A stretch of 64,000 bases of DNA from Peptoclostridium sp965368085. GTDB lineage: Bacteria > Bacillota > Clostridia > Peptostreptococcales > Peptostreptococcaceae. Every line of letters starts with the position of its first letter. Position 1 is the first letter of the stretch. The translations under genes were made by a program, and so were the position numbers. Of this stretch, positions 9,430 to 16,689 are shown one piece after another. Where the stretch lies: assembly GCA_965368085.1 (NCBI GenBank), contig CBDULP010000007.1, forward strand, positions 38,749 through 102,748. Reading direction: 5' to 3'. The notes under the pieces are model-generated. The model saw only the letters and a list, made by a program, of their open reading frames with translations, did not search any database and was not told the origin of the DNA.

Positions 9430-9454
9430 GAGCCCAGAGGGCTCTCTTTTTTTT
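9430..9454 (+). terminator. Intrinsic terminator after DUF2922
   Basis: GAGCCC (9430-9435) pairs with GGGCTC (9439-9444), followed by a run of Ts to 9454. The YvrJ gene begins just beyond it, so read-through would be needed for its expression. Confidence 0.75.
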
Positions 9455-9472
9455 GCAAAGGCGGTGAATATT

Positions 9473-9631
9473 TTGGACGACTTCACATATCTGCTTTCAA
9501 ACGTGGGCTTTCCAATAGTGATATCCCTTTACCTTCTAATGAGAATAGAGGGCAAAATAGAGGCTCTCACCGGGGCCATACTAACACTCGAAAGCACAAT
9601 ATCATCGAATACACGGCCTCCAATGGAATAA
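9473..9631 (+). CDS. YvrJ family small membrane protein
   Basis: This is a 52-residue protein starting at a TTG that follows AAAGGCGGTG by 6 bases. The sequence DDFTYLLSNVGFPIVISLYL followed by LMRIEGKIEALT is typical of YvrJ. A single hydrophobic helix spans about residues 6-24, with a short amphipathic tail. It completes the sigma / DUF1659 / DUF2922 / YvrJ cassette. The role is not known. Confidence 0.8.
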   Translation: MDDFTYLLSNVGFPIVISLYLLMRIEGKIEALTGAILTLESTISSNTRPPME

Positions 9632-9671
9632 GCGGCCTTTAAATTGCGAAATTTTGCCCGAAAACCATTTA

Positions 9672-9711
9672 GAACCTTTGACTGTTTGAACGAAGAGAGT
9701 TTCAAAGGTTC
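9672..9711. other. Stem-loop at the convergent gene junction
   Basis: A 10-bp perfect inverted repeat, GAACCTTTGA (9672-9681) and TCAAAGGTTC (9702-9711), with a 20-base loop. No T-run follows. It lies between the convergent YvrJ gene and the membrane-protein gene, so a termination or RNA-end role is possible. Confidence 0.45.
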
Positions 9712-9790
9712 CCGGCTATCGGGCCGAATAAGCTTCATGCAGCTTCAAAGCGCAAAACGTCCGGCGGTTCATACATCACATGCCCACTCT

Positions 9791-10825
9791 TTATTTTATA
9801 ATTCTCGATTCAATCTTTTCTGCTATATATATTCCAAGTGTCACAATTGCAGATATCAAAAGATTCGCATAAAAGCTTATGAGCCTCCAAAGAAGTATCG
9901 CATACTTCAACATCCCCTGTCCGAACACCGCTGCGAATATAGAGTAAAAGCCTATTTCCCCCGCCCCTAGCGTTCCGGGAGCAGGTATGAAAGACACCGC
10001 CATATACAGAAATGACTGGAGCGACACTATCTCGAAAAATGAGTGCTTCTGAAGATTCAAAGCCCTGTATACGAAATAGGTTATGCCGAAATAAGCCGTG
10101 AGCTGAACCCCTGTAAGCAAAAAGCCCTTTATTATAAGGTACTTATTTTTTGCTATCTTATCTATATCCTCTTTGTATTCGTCCACGTATCTTGAAAATA
10201 TCTTGTATTTTCTCCTGTGCTTCCTTATCATGTGGATATTGTGAATGAATCTGAGGAAAACATATACTATCCTCTTGAGCTTGTGTGGATTGTAAAGGAG
10301 CATTATCACGAAAAAAAGCCCCACTGTGTTTATGAAAAGCCCGCACACTACAAACAATGCAGCCTTTTGAAGCGCATCGGTTATCCTTCCGAAATTAAAA
10401 ATAAAAAGCACAAGGGAATACACTGTGACCCCGACCTGGAAGAATATGAACTTGTTTGCAAGCACCGCACTTGACTTTGAAAGCGGTATGTTATCCTTTC
10501 TCATGATGTACATCTGCGCCGGCTGTCCACCGCTTGCAAACGGTGTTACGAGGCTGTAGTACTGGCCCACTATCGTGGCCTTGAAAGATATCCACACTCC
10601 ATTGACCTTGCATATCTCCTTTATCAAATCGTCCATTATCCACATTTCTATGCCCACATATGCAAAAAGACTAAAAATCCCCAGCATCACGAACTTCACA
10701 TCCACTCTTTTTGATATGTCCAAAATCTCGGCCCATGTCATATTTCTGGTGAGAAAATATATCGTGGCCGCCATTAATACCGCAGCAACAACGTATCCCA
10801 AATGCTTAGTGTGTTTTTTCATCAT
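9791..10825 (-). CDS. LPG-synthase-TM / flippase-like integral membrane protein (UPF0104)
   Basis: This is a 344-residue polytopic membrane protein with about eight hydrophobic segments. It belongs to the lysylphosphatidylglycerol synthase transmembrane region/UPF0104 family. Visible family signatures are the TPFASGGQPAQ loop (about 94-104) after the early helices and FIPAPGTLGAGEIGF (about 286-300) near the end. It lacks the soluble aminoacyl-transfer domain of full MprF, so lipid flipping or a related membrane role is inferred. It begins one base after the glycosyltransferase stop codon. A GGTGG motif sits before two adjacent ATGs (10825 and 10822). Tight coupling to a lipid glycosyltransferase supports a glycolipid function. 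Confidence 0.85.
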   Translation of the reverse strand: MMKKHTKHLGYVVAAVLMAATIYFLTRNMTWAEILDISKRVDVKFVMLGIFSLFAYVGIEMWIMDDLIKEICKVNGVWISFKATIVGQYYSLVTPFASGGQPAQMYIMRKDNIPLSKSSAVLANKFIFFQVGVTVYSLVLFIFNFGRITDALQKAALFVVCGLFINTVGLFFVIMLLYNPHKLKRIVYVFLRFIHNIHMIRKHRRKYKIFSRYVDEYKEDIDKIAKNKYLIIKGFLLTGVQLTAYFGITYFVYRALNLQKHSFFEIVSLQSFLYMAVSFIPAPGTLGAGEIGFYSIFAAVFGQGMLKYAILLWRLISFYANLLISAIVTLGIYIAEKIESRIIK

Positions 10826-10826
10826 A

Positions 10827-12005
10827 TTACCACCTGTCCATAAGCTCCATTATGCAGCTTGTCACTTCGAATGGCTGAAGAGTTTTTTTGATATTCCTGA
10901 TGGATCGTTTCATGTCTTGAATATGATCCGGATTTTCAATGGCGCTTTCCACTGCACTTATGATCTCCTCAGCGCCCGGTCGCACCATTCCTATTCCCAT
11001 TTTCTCTATGAAGTCTGCATTTTGAATTTCCTGCCCTATGTTAGGTGTTTTGCACACCACAGGGGTTTCGCAGCTTATGGATTCAAAAAGAGTCACTCCG
11101 CCCGGCTTTGTTATTATAATGGAACTGTCCCTTATAACCTGCGCCGGATCATGCACATATCCCAAAACTTCCAGCCTTTTAAACCCCCTTGACCTAAGCT
11201 GATCATAGAGCTCCCTGTTTTTTCCCGTAACTACTGTTGTCTTAACGGAGCAAAGCCCACCAAGGTAGTCAAAAACTTCTTCTCCTATTTCAAAAAGGCC
11301 TCTTCCCCCGCCCATTACGAGTATTCTATTTTCGCCGCTGCTGTAAATGTCTTTTTCACACTTGCCGCCTGCTGCATTTTCACTTTGCGAAGCTTCCTCC
11401 TGCGCACTGAAATCAAAATCCTGACCTGCCCCGCTTTGCTTGAGCCCGAAAAATTTTAAGAAGCTCGTTCTAAGGGGTATTCCCGTAACGCTTATCTTTT
11501 CACTCTCCACGCCTTTTTTTACAAGGCCCTCCTTTACGCATAGAGCCGGTGCAAAATACATATTAGTCTCTTCGCTCACCCACTCCCAGCTGTCCACAAC
11601 GTCTGTTATGCACGTGATAAGCGGAACCGGGTTCTTGTACTTTTTTTTGAATCTGGATACGACATTCGAGCAGATGGGGAATGTAGATATTATTATCCTG
11701 GGCCTGTTGGCCTTCATGTAGTCTGCAAATTTTTGAAGACCTATTATACTGGTTATCTCGTCTATGTAAAAATCGGGAATGTCCTTTTTCCTTTTATAAA
11801 AGAAATTGTAAAAATCAGGCATTTCCCTCGTTATAAAATTGTAAAAATCATATGCATAGTTTTCTATCAAGGGGTTTGTTATGCTGAAAAGATCCTGTAT
11901 TTGAATATTAAGTGACGGATCCCTTTCAAGAAGCTGATCCTGAACAGCTTTCGAGACCGTATAGTGACCGGCTCCAAAAAAAGCCGTGAGTATGAGTACA
12001 TCCAT
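10827..12005 (-). CDS. MGDG-synthase/UgtP-like glycosyltransferase (GT28)
   Basis: This 392-residue protein starts after GGAGGTGC. The N-terminal half begins MDVLILTAFFGAGHYTVSKA, the glycine/histidine motif of the MGDG_synth family. The C-terminal half carries a GT28 nucleotide-sugar site, with ILVMGGGRGLFE (about 227-238) and ITKPGGVTLFESISCETPVV (about 299-318). It is expected to transfer a sugar from a UDP-sugar to diacylglycerol or a related membrane lipid, making glycolipids or lipoteichoic-acid anchors. A polar insert (about 196-222, rich in Q, E, S and A) separates the two lobes and looks family-atypical. It is co-transcribed with the downstream flippase-like gene. Confidence 0.88.
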   Translation of the reverse strand: MDVLILTAFFGAGHYTVSKAVQDQLLERDPSLNIQIQDLFSITNPLIENYAYDFYNFITREMPDFYNFFYKRKKDIPDFYIDEITSIIGLQKFADYMKANRPRIIISTFPICSNVVSRFKKKYKNPVPLITCITDVVDSWEWVSEETNMYFAPALCVKEGLVKKGVESEKISVTGIPLRTSFLKFFGLKQSGAGQDFDFSAQEEASQSENAAGGKCEKDIYSSGENRILVMGGGRGLFEIGEEVFDYLGGLCSVKTTVVTGKNRELYDQLRSRGFKRLEVLGYVHDPAQVIRDSSIIITKPGGVTLFESISCETPVVCKTPNIGQEIQNADFIEKMGIGMVRPGAEEIISAVESAIENPDHIQDMKRSIRNIKKTLQPFEVTSCIMELMDRW

Positions 12006-12571
12006 TTTTTATAGCACCTCCAAACGCCGGCCGGCCATGATTGCCCGCCTAGACTGAATTTTACCATATATGACTTCGCATTACGGATTTTTCATTGAAT
12101 TTTAATGTACATTTAATGTACTACCCAAAATACACTATACTCTAAATGTTTATGCATTTTTAAATTATGTGCTCCAAAAGACTAATTTGGGGTATATTAT
12201 AAAAATGCAGTGCCAGATCGTCAATACGCCTGCATTTTCAACACTCTTAAGCTGTTTCAATAAATTTTCACAGTGAAAACTTGCAATTGCAGGCTCGGCA
12301 TATGCTTGCAGTTCGACCCATATGCCGGACTCAAAAACAAAAATATTCATTTTTAATCATATCATTTGCATGTTTTAGCATAACCTTTTTCATAAGTACT
12401 CATTATATTGTGTAGCAGTATACAATTTGGTCGTTTATGTTTTGTCATATTTATTCACTTAATGTGTTCTTCAGAAATCGTTTTCACGCGTTGGTTTATG
12501 TGCAAAAATGGCTTTTAGCGGTTAATTCAGCTTAATATATATGCATGGCATTATTAAATTCATGTATATTT

Positions 12572-12609
12572 CCATTAGTTTTGTTAATAACAAAATTAAT
12601 GGTTTTTTT
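12572..12609 (+). terminator. Terminator-like hairpin without an upstream gene
   Basis: CCATTA-TTTTGTTA pairs with AACAAAA-TTAATGG and is followed by TTTTTTTC, an intrinsic terminator in the plus direction. No plus-strand gene precedes it, so it could end a small RNA or be a leader element. Confidence 0.45.
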
Positions 12610-12762
12610 CAGATTTTTCAAAAAGTTTAATAGGGCTTGTGTATAAAAATTCAGCAACGGCGGCTGTGTTTTTGCAAACTAATACACCAGACCCATTGAA
12701 AGAATGGGATTTTCAATACAAACCCCATTTGTGTGTATCTTCAAAATACAAAAATACCTTTA

Positions 12763-12780
12763 TTATTAACAAATTAACAT
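12763..12780 (+). promoter_or_regulatory. Rex-like redox operator upstream of hydA
   Basis: TTATTAACAAATTAACAT matches the Rex consensus TTGTTAA-N4-TTAACAA at 12 of 14 specified positions. It lies immediately upstream of the likely hydrogenase promoter. Rex represses fermentation genes when NAD+/NADH is high, which suits an NADH-oxidising hydrogenase. Assignment is by motif only. Confidence 0.65.
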
Positions 12781-12783
12781 TTG

Positions 12784-12812
12784 TTCGAATTGCTTCCATA
12801 GCGTGCTATAAT
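12784..12812 (+). promoter_or_regulatory. Probable promoter of the hydrogenase operon
   Basis: TATAAT at 12807-12812 is a perfect -10. The best-placed -35 (TTCGAA, 12784-12789, 17-bp spacer) is weak. The Rex-like site abuts its upstream edge, compatible with repression by occlusion. Confidence 0.55.
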
Positions 12813-12896
12813 TATCATTAGCCGATCCTAAGAATGTATTTTTCAAGTACAATACATATGCAGTTCATTATATTTTGAGATCAGGAGTGATTTTCG

Positions 12897-14645
12897 ATGG
12901 AAAAGGTAAGTATAAAAATCGACGGGATTGATGTTCAGGTTCCTAAGGACAATACAGTCCTTCAAGCCGCAAGAAGCATGGGAATAAACATCCCTACACT
13001 TTGCTACCTTGAGGGAATAAATAAGACTGGTGCATGCCGAATGTGCCTTGTTGAAATAGACGGAGACAAAAAACTACATACTGCCTGTACACTTGCTGTA
13101 TGGGATGGAATGATCGTAAAGACAAACACAAAGAGAGTAAGGGATGCAAGAAAAACAAACCTTCGCCTAATACTTGCGAATCACCACAGCGACTGCCTTT
13201 CATGTTCTAGAAGCAAAAACTGCGAGCTTCAGGACATGTGCAGTGACCTTGGCCTTTCGGACGAGTACCTTAAGACTCTTCCAAAGGAAAAAATGCAGCC
13301 GATTGACGAGCTTTCGCCTTCTATAGTGAGAGACCCCAACAAGTGCATACTTTGCGGAAGATGCGTTGCAGTCTGCAAGAACGTTCAAAACATAGAAATA
13401 CTTACATTTGCAAACAGGGGCCTTGAGACATCTGTGGAGCCGGCATTCGGCGACAGTTTCAAAGACACCCCTTGCATATACTGCGGCCAGTGCATCAATG
13501 TATGTCCAGTTGCAGCGCTTCGCGAGAAAAGCGAAATGGAAAAGGTGTGGGAAGCCCTTGAAAACAAGGATCTTCACGTCGTAGTACAGGAAGCTCCTGC
13601 AGTAAGAGCGGCTCTTGGCGAAGAGTTCGGACTCCCTATGGGAACCCCTGTCACTGGAAAGATGTACACGGCGCTTAGAATGCTTGGATTCGATAAAGTG
13701 TTCGACACAAACTTCGGAGCCGACCTTACCATAATGGAAGAGGGCACAGAGCTTCTTCACAGAATAAAAGAAGGCGGAAAGCTTCCTATGATAACATCGT
13801 GTTCACCCGGTTGGATAAGATACATAGAGCACTACTATCCTGACCTTCTTGAGCACCTTTCGACTTGCAAGTCTCCTCAGCAGATGACTGGAGCTGTGCT
13901 TAAGTCGTACTATCCTGAAATCGAGGGGCTTGATCCCAAGAAAGTATTCGTTGTTTCTGTAATGCCTTGTACTTCGAAAAAATTCGAGGCTGCAAGGGAG
14001 GAAATGCTAAACGGCCACGGAACAAGGGATGTGGACGCAGTTCTTACTACCAGGGAACTTGCAAAGATGATAAGGGAGTCGTCGATAGATTTCGCCAGCC
14101 TTTCCGACAGCAAGGGAGATGACATATTCTCAGACTACACTGGGGCCGGAGTAATATTCGGAGCCACAGGCGGAGTTATGGAAGCGGCGATAAGAACTGT
14201 TGCCGATGTCGTTTCAGGCCAGGAGCTTGATGATATAGAATACAAGGCTGTAAGAGGTCTTGATGGAATAAAAGAGGCAAGCGTTCAAATAGGCGATCTG
14301 ACTGTAAATGTTGCGGTCGCACACGGAACCGACAACGCACAAAAGCTTATGGAGCTTATAAGGGAAGGAAAAGCCGACTACCACTTCATAGAGGTAATGG
14401 CATGTCCTGGAGGATGTGTTGCCGGCGGCGGACAGCCTCACGTGCATTCTTCTGAAATGGTCAAAATAAACGTAAGATACGAAAGAGCAAAAGCGCTTTA
14501 TACTGAGGACTTTGGAAACGTAAAGAGAAAGTCTCACCACAATACTTCAGTTCAGCGTCTTTACAAGGAATACCTAGGGGAGCCATGCGGACATAAGTCT
14601 CACGAACTGCTTCACACCCACTACAAGGCTAGAACGCTTTACTAA
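12897..14645 (+). CDS. hydA: [FeFe] hydrogenase catalytic subunit (HydA/HndD type)
   Basis: This 582-residue protein reduces protons to H2 at the H-cluster. The domains in order are: a plant-type [2Fe-2S] domain (CYLEGINKTGACRMC, about 35-50), a His-Cys cluster region (HHSDCLSCSRSKNCELQ), two [4Fe-4S] ferredoxin motifs (CILCGRCVAVCKN and CIYCGQCINVCPV, about 145-205), then the H-cluster domain. The H-cluster motifs are TSCSPGW (L1), MPCTSKKFEA (L2) and ACPGGCVAGGGQP (L3), followed by the small-subunit-like C-terminus. The start follows AGGAGTGATTTTCG. It heads a three-gene operon with NuoE-like and NuoF-like subunits, so electrons come from NADH. Upstream lies a Rex-like operator. All cluster ligands needed for function appear present. 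Confidence 0.97.
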   Translation: MEKVSIKIDGIDVQVPKDNTVLQAARSMGINIPTLCYLEGINKTGACRMCLVEIDGDKKLHTACTLAVWDGMIVKTNTKRVRDARKTNLRLILANHHSDCLSCSRSKNCELQDMCSDLGLSDEYLKTLPKEKMQPIDELSPSIVRDPNKCILCGRCVAVCKNVQNIEILTFANRGLETSVEPAFGDSFKDTPCIYCGQCINVCPVAALREKSEMEKVWEALENKDLHVVVQEAPAVRAALGEEFGLPMGTPVTGKMYTALRMLGFDKVFDTNFGADLTIMEEGTELLHRIKEGGKLPMITSCSPGWIRYIEHYYPDLLEHLSTCKSPQQMTGAVLKSYYPEIEGLDPKKVFVVSVMPCTSKKFEAAREEMLNGHGTRDVDAVLTTRELAKMIRESSIDFASLSDSKGDDIFSDYTGAGVIFGATGGVMEAAIRTVADVVSGQELDDIEYKAVRGLDGIKEASVQIGDLTVNVAVAHGTDNAQKLMELIREGKADYHFIEVMACPGGCVAGGGQPHVHSSEMVKINVRYERAKALYTEDFGNVKRKSHHNTSVQRLYKEYLGEPCGHKSHELLHTHYKARTLY

Positions 14646-14671
14646 TATATTATTGATTCGGAGGTTTTGTT

Positions 14672-15178
14672 ATGGAAACTACTTACACAAGTAATAAAAC
14701 TGCTATAAACGGCGAACTTTTGGGTAATATAGAAAAGATAGTCGAAAAACACGGCAATTCAAGGGACAATCTTTTGGCGGTGCTTCTGGACGTACAGGCT
14801 CTAAGCGAAAGACACTATCTTTCAAGAGAAGCCATAGTAGGAGTTTCAGAAGTAATGAACATAAGGGTTCAAAACGTGTACGAAGTGGCTTCTTTCTACC
14901 ATGCACTTTCTACAAACCCGAAGGGAAAATACGTTATTCAGCTTTGCCAGGGAACTTCATGCACTGTAAACGGACAAAAGGGCATAAAATCTGTTCTTGA
15001 AGCCGAGCTTGGAGTTAAAATGGGCGAAACCACTGGTGACGAGATGTTTACCATAGAATACACTCCTTGCTTTGGGGCTTGCGACATTGCTCCGGCAATG
15101 AGGCTCAACGGGAAAGTATACGGAAACCTTACAGAGCTTTCCGTTCTTGAAATACTAGATGAGTGCAGGAGGGGTTAG
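14672..15178 (+). CDS. hydC: NADH-dependent hydrogenase NuoE-like subunit ([2Fe-2S], thioredoxin fold)
   Basis: This is a 168-residue NuoE/HndA-type subunit that carries one [2Fe-2S] cluster between the flavin subunit and HydA. Ligand cysteines are CQGTSC (about 91-96) and CFGAC (about 132-136). The N-terminal helical domain (DNLLAVLLDVQALSERHYLS) and the motif YEVASFYHALS are typical of the family. The ribosome binding site CGGAGG is well placed. It starts 27 bases after hydA and ends just before the NuoF-like start. It is called hydC, hndA or hymA in different species. Confidence 0.95.
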   Translation: METTYTSNKTAINGELLGNIEKIVEKHGNSRDNLLAVLLDVQALSERHYLSREAIVGVSEVMNIRVQNVYEVASFYHALSTNPKGKYVIQLCQGTSCTVNGQKGIKSVLEAELGVKMGETTGDEMFTIEYTPCFGACDIAPAMRLNGKVYGNLTELSVLEILDECRRG

Positions 15179-15179
15179 A

Positions 15180-16433
15180 ATGGGCAAAACTGTAAGCATA
15201 ATATCAAAAAATTTCGGGAGCGTCAATCCCGAGTCTATAGAAGAGTATATAGCCGCAGGCGGATTTGAAGGATTCAAAAGAGCCATAAATATGACTCCTG
15301 AAGAGATAATAGAAGTCATAAACAGCACAGACCTCCAAGGAAGAGGAGGAGCGGCCTTCCCAGTTGCAAAGAAATGGGCTGGCGGACTTCGTGTAAAGGC
15401 CCCTGTAAAAGGCGTTATATGCAATGCCGACGAAGGCGAGCCGGGAACATTCAAGGACAGGGCCATACTAGAGCTTAACCCTTTCAGTGTTATAGAAGGA
15501 ATGCTTATATCGGCTTTCACCGCAGGTGGAACTGAAGACAACTACGGAAGAATATATATAAGAGAAGAGTACACGTATCTTCACGAGCGTGTTAGAAAAG
15601 CAATAGACCAGGCAAAAGAAAAAGGCTTCCTTGGAAAGAACATACTTGGAACAGGCCTTAACATGGACATGAAAGTGGTTTCCGGAGCGGGCGCATACGT
15701 ATGCGGAGAAAGTTCTGCGCTTTTGGAATCTATGGAAGGAAAGGCCGGAAGACCTAGAATAAAGCCTCCGAGACTTAACAACGTGGGCCTTTTCAATCTT
15801 CCTACACTTCTAAACAACGTTGAAACTTACAGCATAGTTTCAATAGTGCTTAGAGACAAGAGCGAGTACGTTTCAGTTGGAACTGAAAAAAGCATGGGAT
15901 GCAAACTTATAAGCGTTTCGGGAAATGTAAAGAACCCCGGCGTATACGAGATTCCTTTTGGAACTACTGTAAAAGATGTAATTTACGACATAGCTGGAGG
16001 CCTAAAGTCAGACAGACCTCTAAAATTCGTTCAAATTGGCGGAGCTTCAGGCGGAATAATGCCTGCAAACCTAATAGACACTCCAATTTCATATGAGGGA
16101 CTTTGCGGCATCGACATGTCTGTAGGTTCCGGTGCCGTAGTGGTTGCAGACGATTCAAACTCTGTAGTCGACTACCTGGAGTCTATATCGCACTTTTTCG
16201 CTGAAGAATCATGCGGAAAATGCACTCCGTGCCGTGAAGGAAACAGACAGATAGTTGAAATAGTAGGACTTCTTGAAAAAGGAGAAGCCACTATGGATGA
16301 CTTCGAAAGACTTGTCGAAATACTCGAATTCATGAAGTACGCATCTTTTTGCGGACTTGGAAAAACTGAACCGGCTCCTTTCCTTGACTTCATAAAACAC
16401 TTCAAGGACGAGATACTTCAGTCAGTAAAGTAA
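15180..16433 (+). CDS. hydB: NADH-dependent hydrogenase NuoF-like flavin subunit
   Basis: This 418-residue subunit should bind FMN, NADH and one [4Fe-4S] cluster. The start at ATG 15180 follows AGGAGGGG and lies just past the stop of the NuoE-like gene; a GTG further upstream lies inside that gene. Motifs are the FMN/NADH loops GRGGAAFPVAKKW (about 58) and GAGAYVCGESSALLESMEG (about 168-186), and cluster ligands CGKCTPC with FCGLGKTEP near the C-terminus. Many bifurcating HydB/HndC proteins are 540-630 residues, with an extra N-terminal [2Fe-2S] domain and a C-terminal 2[4Fe-4S] domain. Both are absent here. That favours simple NADH-dependent H2 production, but this is inference. Confidence 0.95.
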   Translation: MGKTVSIISKNFGSVNPESIEEYIAAGGFEGFKRAINMTPEEIIEVINSTDLQGRGGAAFPVAKKWAGGLRVKAPVKGVICNADEGEPGTFKDRAILELNPFSVIEGMLISAFTAGGTEDNYGRIYIREEYTYLHERVRKAIDQAKEKGFLGKNILGTGLNMDMKVVSGAGAYVCGESSALLESMEGKAGRPRIKPPRLNNVGLFNLPTLLNNVETYSIVSIVLRDKSEYVSVGTEKSMGCKLISVSGNVKNPGVYEIPFGTTVKDVIYDIAGGLKSDRPLKFVQIGGASGGIMPANLIDTPISYEGLCGIDMSVGSGAVVVADDSNSVVDYLESISHFFAEESCGKCTPCREGNRQIVEIVGLLEKGEATMDDFERLVEILEFMKYASFCGLGKTEPAPFLDFIKHFKDEILQSVK

Positions 16434-16529
16434 ATATTACAAATAACCAGACAGTCATGTGATGTATAAACCCGGTTTCAAATCATTAAAGAATTTGACA
16501 CAACTTCGAAAATTCATTTGGACTTCCAC

Positions 16530-16554
16530 TGTGGCTGACCCCATTTCAGCCACA
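16530..16554 (+). terminator. Hairpin downstream of the hydrogenase operon
   Basis: TGTGGCTGA (16530-16538) and TCAGCCACA (16546-16554) form a 9-bp perfect stem. The T-rich stretch is about 17 bases further on, so it may stabilise the 3' end rather than terminate. Confidence 0.5.
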
Positions 16555-16614
16555 GCAGGATTTCAATAAACCTTTTTTTGAACTATTTTGAACATGAAAA
16601 CAAAAAACAATAAG

Positions 16615-16649
16615 AAAAAAGACCCCGCTCTCAACTCGGGGTCTTTTTT
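16615..16649. terminator. Bidirectional intrinsic terminator, hydrogenase operon / chemoreceptor
   Basis: AAAAAAGACCCCG (16615-16627) and CGGGGTCTTTTTT (16637-16649) give a 13-bp perfect stem with A- and T-tracts. It serves the convergent hydrogenase and chemoreceptor genes. Confidence 0.9.
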
Positions 16650-16689
16650 CACGTTCTGCATAACCTCTCCCGCATAAGGCATATGCAGC

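Larger units (their letters stand above)
12006..12896. other. Long AT-rich intergenic region upstream of the hydrogenase operon
   Basis: About 890 bases with no credible gene. The visible contents are a direct repeat TTTAATGTAC (12102-12121, twice), a terminator-like hairpin at 12572-12609, and the Rex-like site and promoter at 12763-12812. The remainder is AT-rich with no clear signal. Confidence 0.5.

Noticed and set aside
12165..12821. Short frames in the hydrogenase upstream region
   Set aside because: AT-rich, with no ribosome binding site; the Rex-like site and promoter occupy part of one of them.
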